A stretch of DNA of 61,421 nucleotides. It comes from Ardenticatenaceae bacterium (GTDB lineage: Bacteria; Chloroflexota; Anaerolineae; Promineifilales; Promineifilaceae). Location of the stretch: positions 1 to 61,421 of the forward strand of contig JASJCR010000043.1 of the NCBI GenBank assembly GCA_030065875.1. The letters run 5' to 3'. The translations under genes were made by a program, and so were the position numbers. The notes beneath the pieces are model-generated. The model was not told where the DNA came from. It did not search any database and saw only the letters and a list, made by a program, of their open reading frames with translations. Below are positions 16,418-28,400 of the stretch, in pieces (position 1 is the stretch's first letter; every line of letters begins with the position of its first letter).

Positions 16418-19400
16418 CTATGGGGTGAGCAAACCGGCATCCCAGTCAGTAATGGTGTGTTGGCCTTTGGTGGTTTTGAAAGGGTTGGTGCGGCCGTTGC
16501 TCCGCCGCGCATCACTATCAATGCGCTCGTTGTTGCCTTGGTTGTACAAGGTGAAGTCATACCCATCCGGAGCGTCAAACTCCAGCTTGACGCTCACATC
16601 GGCTGGGACATAGCTCAAGGTCGCCACCCCCGAACTATCAGTAACGGCCGTGACCGGGTTACCGTCAGGATCAAGAACCGGCGTATTGTTGGCGTACAGC
16701 AAATTAGTCGTCACGCCGGCAATAGGAGCCTCGCTATTTTGCTGCTTGCCGTCCCCATTGGCATCGAGCCACACCTCAGCCTCTACTTGCCCCGGCGACC
16801 ACAGGCCGGCATCAACATGGGTGATGAGCTGAGCCCCTCTGTTTGATTTGAAGGTGTCAGTCCGGCCGTTGCTACGTCGTGCATCGCTGTCAATGGTCTC
16901 ATTACGACCCTGATTGAACAGCGTGAAAGCATGGTCATTGGGCAAGACGAACTCGAGCTTGACCTCGGTATCGGCCGGCACCCCGGTGAACGTGGCCACC
17001 CCATCAACCGAGGTCGTGGTCTGGATGAGATTGTTGCCAGCGTCCAGCAAGTTGACCGTGACCGGAATTAGGATCAGTGGTTCACCGTTTTGTTTCTTGC
17101 CGTCGCCGTTGAGGTCATCCCAGATCTCAGCCTGGACGGTGGCCGGTGACCAAAAGCCGGCATCCATGTTGGTGATGGTCTCCGCACCTTTACTTGTCCT
17201 GAAGGTGTCAGTTCGGCCGTTGGTGCGCCGCGCATCGCTGTCGATGTTCTCGTTGCTGCCTTTGTTGAACTGCGTCAGCGGGTAGCCGTTGACTGAATCA
17301 ACAAACTCTAGCTTCACGTCCACGTCAGCTGGCACATAGCTCAACAGAGCGATACCGGCCACGTCACTTGTGCCGGTAACCGGCTCAGAGGTGGCGGGAT
17401 CGATAACCGGTGTGTTGTCCGCATACAGCAGAGCGACGGTAATACCAGTCACTGGTGGCTCGCCATTTTGGCGTTTGCCATCTCCATTCTGATCATCCCA
17501 CGTCTCCGCTTCAATTTGCCCCGGTGACCACAGACCCACATCCATGTTGGTGATCAGCTGGGCACCACGGCTTGACTTGAAGACGTCTGTCCGGCCGTTG
17601 GTACGCCGCGCGTCACTGTCGATGGCCTCATTACCGCCTTGGTTATACAGCGTGAAGGCATGATCTTGGGGCAAAACAAACTCCAGTTTGACATCCGTGT
17701 CAGCTGGAATGCCGGTAAACGTGGCCAGACCGTTAACACTTTTTGTCGTTTGGAGCAGCGCGTTGCTGCTGTCTAGCAAGTTGACCGTTACCTCTGTGGT
17801 AATGAGTGGTTCATTGCTCTGCCGCTTGCCATCACCGTTTCGGTCGTCCCAGATTTGAGCCTGTACGCTGGCCGGGGACCAGTACCCAGCGTCCATATTG
17901 GAGATCAGTTGCGCACCTTTGGTTGATTTGAAGGTGTCGGTGCGGCCGTTGCTGCGGCGGGCATCGCTGTCGATGTTCTCGTTACTGCCCTTGTTGTACT
18001 GCGTCAACGCATACCCAGATGGCTCAGCAAACTCCAGCTTGACCAGCGTATCGGCCGGAACGCCGGTGAAGGTCACCACACCGCTAATTGTCTCGGCCGC
18101 TTGCAGTTCGTTGTTCCCGCTGTCTAGCAGCTTGACCATGACAGGGGTCATAATCAATGGTTCACCAGCCTGCTTCTTGCCATCACCATTTTGGTCATCC
18201 CAAACTTCGGCCTGAACGGTGGCTGGTGACCACAAGCCAACATCGATGTTGGAGATGAGTTGGTCTGCGGCCAAGGTGAAGGTAGCGGAACGGCCGTTGT
18301 TCCGGCGCACATCGCTGTCGATGTTTTCATTGCTGCCCTTGTTGTAGAGCGTGAACGCATGCCCGTCTGGCTTAACGGCCTCAATCCGGTAAGTACCAGC
18401 GGGCGAGGGTAACACGGCTAGCCCGTCAGCGCTAATGCCGGCGGCGATGACCTCGTTTGTACCCGCATCAAGCAGATTAATCACCACACCGTTGATGGGC
18501 GGCTCATCATTTTGCTTTTTGCCATCGCCATTTTGGTCATCCCAAACCGCAACTTCGATCTGACCGATAGCCGGATCATTGACCGTCACAGAAACGGTCG
18601 CAGAACTTGTCAGACCCGTGTCATCTTGAATCGTGTAGGTGAAGCTGTCCGCACCTGTGTACCCGGCCGTTGGCGTATACACCACCTGCGAACCAGAGAT
18701 CGCGGCCGTACCGTTTTGTGGCTGGGTGAGGCTGACCAGGCTGATGGGGTCACCGTCAGGGTCAGAGTCGTTGACGAGTACATCAATCGTTGTTGTTGTG
18801 TCTTGGGTGGTGACGACGACATCGTCAACGGCCGTGGGGGCAGCAGACTCAGAGGGGATAAGTTCAACGACAACGGTATCCTTAATAGAATTGCCGCTAG
18901 ACATTTGTGCCTCCACCGTGATGGTGTACGGTCCTGGTTCACTTGGCGTCCACAGGTCTGTTGACCAGGTGCCAGAGACATCAATCGTTGGCAAGAAATT
19001 GCCAATCACCACCCCGTTCACGGTCACGGCAACATCCAGAACCTGCTCTTCAACCGTCACAATCCCGCCGCTAATCGTAAACGGACTGGCAAATGGGGCG
19101 CTTGAGCCATCCGTCGGGGCCGTGATCACCAAGTTTGATACCCCAATAGGTGATGGTTGACGGGTGACCTCACTGCAGTTGCCTAAGGCATCACACGCCT
19201 TGACCGTAATTGATGGGATAGCGGCCGGATTGCCGTTATCAACCGGCACGCGGCAGGTGGCGTAGGCTGCATATGCCAGCCCGTCAAGCGGTTGACCCGG
19301 CCGGTCATAATAGCTATAGGTCAAATCTGCGTCGTCGCACGGGTGGGTGATGCGCGACTCAACAAGGGCAAAGTCGGTAATGTCAATGGTGTATTCGTAA

Positions 19401-22400
19401 GCACGGAATGTATCTTCACCAACGATCTGCGCAGTGAAGTCAATGGCTGGTGCGGCCGTGTCAATCACGCCGCTCCAAACAGTGCGTAGACCGCTACCGT
19501 TACCCGTCGCATCTCCTCCGCGCAGGTGGATGCGATGGAACCCTTCTAGATTATCTGGAATGGCATATTGCCACTGGCCAACTTTGTCACCTACATTACC
19601 AATCAGCGTCGCATTTTCCCAGACGGGAATACCGATTGTCTCTGTAAATGAGGTGAATGGTTCTAACCAAACCTCAGTCGTGGCAACACCGCTGACATCA
19701 GCTTCTGCCAACGCTCGGATCTCTTCCACTGAGAGTGGCTGATCAGCGATGATAAACTCATCTAGTTGACCAAAGAGCGGGGCGGTGACGCCATCTTTAC
19801 TGATACCGACAAGCCAATTTCCATCGGCCGCTGTCATGCTCTCGGCCGCGATGGCTGCAAGCGTACCGTTGATATATAGGCTGAGATCAGTGCCGTCATA
19901 AGTCAGGGCCACATGGTACCATTCATTAATTGTGAGTGGTGCTGTGGTGTGGAGTGCTGCATTGCCCAGCGAACTACTCAGATACCCATTGGCATCCACC
20001 CATAACCAGTCTGTGCCGGTGCCGGTGCCATCTTGCTGAGACAAGATCGTTTGTGGATTGACGATGGCTTCCAAATTGACCCAAGTGGCGACACTAAATG
20101 TGTTTGAGATTGGGTTAAGACCGCTGGTGAGCGTGTCAGTAATCGCATCGTCAGTACCGGTAACAGTGATGTATTTGCCGTTGTCAAACCCAGCCGCTTG
20201 GCCGTATTTTCCGGCCACCCCGGCCGTGGGGCATTGGTCGCAAAGCCCGTGTGCATTTTCACCACTGCTGTCATAGAAGATGGTCGCCCCAGCTTGTTCT
20301 TCAAAGCGGTACTGGACAACAGCACTGGCTGGGTCAAGCTGATCAACGACTGTCCCAGAGATGACAAACGTTCCGGTGATATTTTCAGACATGTTCCAGA
20401 GGTTGATTTCTGGTTCCGCCGGCTGTTCATCCATACGGAAGGTGTTGGCGGTGCCGATTATCGGCAGGGTAAACGCGGCCGATTGATTGCCTACTTGATC
20501 CAACACAATCCCTTCGATAACAAAGCGGCCCTGTGGCGGTAACCCGAGGAAGCGATAGTCCACGGACCAGCTGCCATCTTGGTTTAGCAGGCCCTGCTGA
20601 GGGCCATCGCCAACTGGATCACCCCACTCGTTATAAACCGTCACGGCAATGCCGCTCTGGCCGTTATTTGCTAACCCACTACCGGGGAAGCCACCGCTGA
20701 TGTTTGGATCAGTGGCTGTACCCTCAATGGTAACTGTCCAACTGTTGGTATTATCATCCGGCTCAACCGCCGCGACCCATTCGCCGTTGAACTGTGTTGT
20801 GACAACAGGAGCCGTATCATCGACATAGACAAAGTCTGTGAGTTCGGACATGTTGCCGACAGCGTCATATGCGCGCAGCTTCAGGTCGTATTTCCCTTCA
20901 CCATCTAGTTCACCGGAACTTGGGTCAATTTCTACGCAATAAATGGCGCTGTTGAATAGAGCTGCTTGACTTTCACATGGTTCTACTATGGTCCAGGTAT
21001 AGTCACTAGCAGATGGTGCTTTGAGACCAAACTGAACTTGTTGAATATCTGAGGTGGCATCAACGGCCGAGAAGACCAGGTCAATTGGCATGTTGTCATG
21101 GTAGGTGCCGCTCAGGAAGCGCACGATTGGGTTATCGGCATCAACTGTTATGATGGTTGAAGCGGTATCTCTGTACCAGATCAGCTCACGGCTGTAAACG
21201 TTACGCATTTCGTCTTGAGTGAGCGCCCGTTGGTAAATGGCTAGCTCATCAAGCTGGCCGTCAAAGTTGCCAAAGCCATGGGCCGCCGCGCCAATTTTGA
21301 TAATGTTTGTAGCGATGTCTTCCTGATTAGCCACGTAGAAGCCACTGCTACCAACCAGCTTGCCGTTGATATACATCCGGGGAGTATTCCCAGTGCTAGA
21401 CCAGGTAAAGGCGACATGCTTCCAGAGGCCATCATTCACGGCCGCGTCGGTCGTAATCACCCCGTTAGCAAACCCGTTAAACACCAACTTTCCTTGCGGG
21501 TCGATGTAAAACGCCTTCTCACCTGTTTCCCAAATCGCGTCACCATCTGTTTCCGTCAGGATTTTCACGTTTGAGGCGGTGGTGTTGATCCACGTCATAA
21601 TGGTGAAATCTTGGCTGAAGTTGATGTTTGGAGCGGCGTCAGCCACCGTAATGGAACCGCCACCGTTAAACAGAGCAGTGTTGCCGATTTGACCCTTGGT
21701 GCCGGGGCTGGGGTCATAGACCGGGGCTGGCGTCGCGGTGATCAATGTCGGTATACCAACATAGCCATTTTGGGTGGCATCAATGTAGGCTGTCGCTTCA
21801 TCACCTTCATCAAACTCAAACTGCATTACGGCCGCTGAGTTGTTAAAGAGGTTCTGCACGGCCGCTTGGTTTAGCTCCGCATTGTACACACGGAGGTCAT
21901 CCACATACCCCAGCAATGGGTCAAACCCCAGCGCGGGCGTGTTGCCACCAACGGTCAGATCGGTGAAAAAGGTTGTGTTCAGGGCGTTATTGGGATAGTC
22001 GTTGAGGCAAGAATCAAAGGTACCGGCTGGCACACCGTTCACATAGACGCTGGCGGTACCGGAGCTCTTGCTGATGGTCGCGGCCACGTGTACCCACTCG
22101 TTTTCCGGCATATCAAAGGAGAACTCTTCAAAGACGAGACCGGGAATGACGTCATTAGGCGTACGACACATATTGCGTAGCCCCACGCGGCCGATGTCTA
22201 GTTCCATCGGACCGGCGCTAAATACGGTGCCTCGGTCTGCTTTGACCCATGCGGCGATGGTCATACCATCGTCGGCGCTCAGGCCGTTGCCTGAATAGAG
22301 CAGGTCGCTGGTGCCGTCAAAGTAGACGGTACGGTTAACCCGGCCGCGTAACCCAGCCTCTGGACACCGTTCCGTGTCACTATCCATGCAGGACATATCA

Positions 22401-25400
22401 ACACCGATAACGTTGTCAAAGCTTGTGCTAAGCGGCAGATCGTCAAACGGCATGTACATGATGAGGTTGCCGCTGTTGTTATCGACTACCGGATAGGGAA
22501 TGGGCTGTGTTTGTAACCCCACGTCCACTTCTGTGTCAAAGGTGTGCTGACTGTTTGTGACCTGTGACGCGACCTGTGCGGTTCCTTCCGCATAAACGCT
22601 TGTGCGCGGCCCGGCGGTGAAGGTGACAAACGGATTGGGGAAGGTGATGGCCGGATAGGCGTTGGTCATAAGGGCGGCAATCCCGTCTCTGTCAAGTGCG
22701 TCAGGCAGAATGTATAGGTCATCTAGGGTTCCGTCCGTGTATACACCATTTGTTGCTCTACCAATTTGAATGACACCACTGCCCAAATACGGGCTGCTAG
22801 GATTATCCTGAGCGACTTGCACGCCATCACGGTAGATGGTACGGGTGTTGCTGTCTACATCGTAGGTACAAGCCCAATGGTGCCACTCTGTGTCTGTGTA
22901 TGCGGCCGTGTTCAAGTCATTGCCATAGAAGGCGCACGTGAACTGGTTATTTGGTAGGAACCCGAAATGTAACCCTTGATTGTTGGCCAAGATTCCTTGA
23001 TGAACCAAGAAGTCATACCTGCCGACACTATCCCGTTTAAACCAGCCCGCCAGCGTAAAGGAGCGATTGTTCAGAGCCACTTCATTGGCGAACAAGTAGT
23101 CATCGGCACCGTCAAAGGCGACCCCGTTGCCATATTTGCCGGCGACGGTGTGATCTGGGCAGCTGACAGCCGTTTCACAGAACGCGGTGCGCCCTCTGGT
23201 GATACTGTCTAACCAGCCGAATTCAGTGGTAATTTTTGGGGCGACGAAGGAGACGTCGTAAAGGGTTTTTGTCTCGTTGACGCCGGGTGTGTCGTCAAAA
23301 TAGGTTACTTTGAACTCATCAATTTGGCCGTCAAAGTTACCGGTTCCGTCAAGGCGGCTACCCAAGCGGCCGTTGCCAACGAGTACACTACCCCCACAAT
23401 CACTGAGATACGTCTCCTTAGCATTGTTTGTGTCATCATCGACCGTCACTGTTAGCTCATAGAAACAACCCGATGTACGATTTGTAGCAAAAGCGAACTG
23501 AATCTTGGTCCACTGATTCAGTGCGGAACCAAAGTTGAAATCAGATACGACTTGTCCAAACTGGGTTGGATCAAGGTCAGGGGCATATACATGAAGTAAC
23601 TGACCCTGATTATTGAGGCCAAAGTTAGCGGGGGTAACAGCGCTACCGAAGCTAACATACTCCGATTCTATCAAGAAAGAAACCTGATTCGCCGCAGGCA
23701 ATGTATGCGGCTTGACATACATGGTAATGTCAACCGTATCTTGATTAACTTTGGCCACAAATGGGAGAGAGTCATTTGCCCCATCAAAGTCAATGGAATC
23801 ACCGACTTGACCATCGCTAACGAGTGCTGGACAGGTGTCAAGGCTGGCACAGACCAGCGGGTCACCGGCCGCGTTCTCAAATGTGTCGTTAGCGACACTT
23901 GGGCCAAAAGCTTGGTATTCATTGAAATCATAAAGCGCTACGGGAATGGAGTCGCTGACACCACCACCAAACATATAGTAGTCGCCGTTAAACACGCGGA
24001 GTACGCGGTCAATATTTGATTCGTCACGGTCCATGATTTGTTGATAAATGGCCAGTTCGTCAATGGCACCATCAAGGTCACTGGTGCTGGCGTTGTTGTT
24101 GCCAAAGGTTCCAGGGCCAACATGTAAATTGGGTCTACCGTTGCTAATATACCAGCTATCAAAGTCTCCGTTGATGTAGAGTTTTGACCCAGACCAAAGA
24201 ACGTGAACGTAATCCGCACCGGCAACAAGCTGTGTATCACTGCGGTGTGGCTGAGTCCAACTACTGTCAATTGTGCCACAATTATCGCCATTGTTTCCGG
24301 TTGAACAGCTTGTGGAAAGGCTGTTGGGCGTATCCCCTTCAATGTCAAACCAGAGGTAGCCGCTGGAGTCAAGCCAGACATCCACATCTCCAGCTACGGG
24401 TGCGCCATCTGCGCTTCGTACGGTGTCGATGATGGTCATACGCTGGTTAGCGGCCGGAAGGGCATCTATCTTGATCCAGAAAGCAACGGTGGCATTGGTA
24501 CGGCCGTAGATAAACGGCGGCAGGCTGAGGACGTCATTTTGTCCATCAAACTCGATGGCACGCCCATATTTGCCAGCCGTTGATGTGGGGCAGGAGCCAT
24601 CACCGATACAGTTGACCTGGCTACCTTCACCACTACTGTTGGGAACGGTGATGATATATTCGTCTGGCTCGAAGTTGAGCACCATCTCTGGGTCTGGGAT
24701 GGCGGGTTGGGCGTATTGGCTGGTCGCCGCTAGCCGACCGGCCGCGTTTAGGACAGGATGGCTGTTGGTGACCGTCACGCCGTAGCTAAGTTCTGCGCCG
24801 GGGGCAATGATCAGGTCGTTGGATTCATAACGGCCGACCATCAGCCCACTGATTTCAGTTTCGCTGAGCGCGGCTTCAAAGACGGCCACTTCGTCAATCC
24901 GGCCGTCAAATGTCTCGTTTATCGGCGCGACACCAATGGTCATAAAGCCACTACGATGGTTAATGGCACCGGAGACGGGGGTAGAGCCAACTTCACTCCC
25001 ATTGAGGTACAGGCGCATCGTGGTGCCATCATAGGTTCCGGCGACGTGCTGGTAAACGCCAGTTTGCACAACGCCGGGGACAATAACAGATTCAGATAAG
25101 CCGTTTATCTTGATGGTAAAGACCAGTTGGTTGGCTGAAATTTCCAGTACTGCATCTTGATCACCAATATTGATGATTGGGTCTATGCTGCTGAGGGCAT
25201 CTGGGTTAATCCAGGCCGCCAGCGTCACTTCTGTGTCGAGGTCAACTTCTTGTCCAATTAAAGTGATGTTGTCACCGGGGCTGAAATCGGCCGCGCGGCC
25301 GATTTGACCTGGTTGGTCGGCCGTGGGGCAAGTGCCACCTGCTTGATTACATTCAAAGCGCAGACCAAAGCCGGACACATCGCTAAAGAACGCGCCAGTG

Positions 25401-28400
25401 CCGGTTTCTTCAAAGGGCAAGTAGACGATTGGGGTGGATTTTTCAGCAACCCCTAGCCCTTCAAAGGTCACAAACGTGCGCAAAATAGAAGGGTCGGTCG
25501 GGACATATGGGTTGGTGGCAAAGGTCAACTCTTCAAGGTCTGTTAGGCTGTCGTTGTCTTCATCGGCCAGGTTGGGGTTTGACCAGACGCGGGTGAAGCT
25601 GGTAGCGGCCGCGTTGATCGGTACCAACCAACCGGTAACCACTTCTGTGTAGTCGGTTAACCCATCGCCGTCGCTGTCGGCCGAGAGCGGATTGGTTTCA
25701 TAGACAAATTCATCATAGTCGTTTAAGCCATCCCCGTCTGTATCAACACTGCCTTCATTTAGACCACGCGCCAGTTCAAAAGGATCACTTAATTTATCCC
25801 CATCGCTGTCTACTAGGCCGTCATTGGTGTCTGTACCACCCTGAGTAATGCTCAGCAGGCCGTCGTTGTCCAGGTCAGTTTGGATGGGGAAGGCCACACT
25901 ACTAGGGTGGTTGTCCCAGGCGTAGACTCTGGAAAACTCCGTGACCGTGTTGGGCAAAACATCAAAGACAAGATATTCACCTATTGGAATCGTCGAGTTG
26001 TCCTCGACTGGGTAGAACGTACACCCAAATGTCCAGGCGATTTTCCAACAGCCTTCATAGAAAACGCGGAAGTACTCATTCAGCCAGACCTCACCTTCCA
26101 TGGTGCGGTTAACCCCAGAGCCAACTGCGCTTAAGGGAATCGCCTGAGTGTTGGTAATATTCTGTACATTGCGAATGTAATGCCAAGGTAAATAGCTACA
26201 GAAATCGCCAGTAGCATTACAAAAAATCGGCTCTTGATGATACGCAGGCTCAACAATTTTCCAGCCCCTACCATCACTAAACGTGTTAATTAGCGCAGCA
26301 ATCTCTGGGCTACCATCATTAATTGACAGTTTCTCCAGTACGGGGTCTTGGGTGAGGGAATACTTGAAGAATGTCTCATCAAACCCGGTTTTGTTGATGA
26401 TATCAACGCGTGAGCGGACATCTAATGTCGAGGTTACCACGGATGTGATCAGCAAGCTGTTTCCAACAACAAACCCCTGCTCTGGATTAGAGAGCCTAAC
26501 TTGGTCAAACCCTATCCCCAGCCGGTTTCCGTCTGAGAGATTGTGAACCAGCAGGTCTGTTTTATAAATGGCTTTGGCAATGGCGTTTGTTAACCACTCC
26601 TGGAACCCTCCTTGACCAAAGATCGCCAATGCCGCATCTACGAGAAGAATGATGAGGCTGATAAGGGCACCAATCCACCCTAAGGAGAGGGTGATCACCA
26701 GGAGAAGCAACCCGACGATAATTTGAGCAACTGCCGACACCCAAATCAGCGTAAATTCAATACTCCCCGCTTGGGCACCGGTTAAGCCAGCAGCTATCCC
26801 AGCAAATGTGAGACTAAGCACCACTGTAAAGATAAACGGGATAACGCCAAACAACTGAAAACCCTTGGCGATGGCGGTTAGAGATTTAAACGAAGCATTT
26901 AAAGCAAGGCCGGCGCTTGCTAGCTGAAATGACAAAGTTGATAGAAACATCGACAAAACGATGACTGAACTGACATTTAAGACAATGATGCCGACCTTTT
27001 TAACCACTTCATTGCCGGTGATATAACCGGCCAAGACCAACGCTGCGCCAATGACAATTAGGGCGTGGGCCGTCGCAAAGGCTCCTGCAAAAGCCAGCTT
27101 GGTCTTGTAACCCGAGAATCTGGCATAGTCCGCAAGGGCATTATTATACAAGAAGGAATAGGTGCTCTTGAAATTCGCCCAGAATGCGGTACTTGAATTT
27201 TGAATTTTTGTTTTGAGGGCACTACCAGCGGAAAGGAGATAGATTAGTGATACGTAGACTGTGCCTTTCCATGTGGCCGTTGGAAAACCGGGCTCATAAC
27301 CAGCCTCTTTAATTTCGCTGCTTTCTACCCAGGCTACTTTCCCATCAGTTTCCACCATGCCAATAGCCCCTCGATACATCGCCTGATAGTAAAGCTGAAC
27401 AAAGAGGCGCTTGCCTTCAGCGGCATCAGCGTCTAGCAGACTATTGCTGGCCGCTTGGAAATATTCTTGGGTTTGGAGCTGATAGTCAAGCAGGGTTAGA
27501 TAACTTTCCAGATCATATTTAGCCCACTTAACTTCATTTGTGGCATCTGCATCATAGTAGGTGGCCCAGTTCATGCTGACCACGGTGAGTTTGGGCACTT
27601 TGGTGTCATCAAAATCAAAGCTGGTTACGGTATCAGTAATCTGTGCAGTAGCGTCCAGGTTAACCGTCTGTTTGGTACCCTCCTTGAGCGTCATGATTGT
27701 GGGGTTAACCGTTTCGTTGGCGTTGTTTTGGTAAGGAGTAAACTTTTCATCCAGCAGGGCAACTGTTTCAGTGATCCAAATGTGGGTCAAGTAGGCTTCA
27801 TGGTCATAGGAGAATGTTTTTCCAGCTATGTTGCTGATTCCCCCAGACCAGGTGTCAATGGCGGTAACAGCATTGGCCAGGGTCACATCCCGTCGGCCGT
27901 CTTGGGCAGAACTATCGCATAGACCATTATTGGTAATGACAGGGCAGTCAATACCGCGAATAAATGCGTTGCTCAGAAAGGCTGAACTAGCCCATAAGAA
28001 GTCATCTGTGGTGCGGTCTGTGTCAATGGCTGGGTCTTCATACAGCAAGGCCACATCTAAGCCATAATCCTGAGAGGCGGAGATACCACCCAGTCTCCAC
28101 TGATCATCATAAACATGTATCACCTGTAATGACTCAACCCGTTCTGCATCGGTGCAGTTTGGTTTAGCTTGGGGGCAGTTGTCGGTTAACATCTGCACCA
28201 TCCAGACCAGCCGCATTTCATGGTCTTTCCCCCAGTTCACCACGTTGCTGGTGCCTTGTTCGGGGTAGTAAAACATCTTAGCAGAGAAGGCGACAGGGCT
28301 GTTGTCTCTATCGCTGGTCACAATATTTAAGGGCACAAGCACCTGTAGATCGCCGGAGGTTGCATCTGCGTCGGTTACACCAATGCCAAATTGGCTGAGT

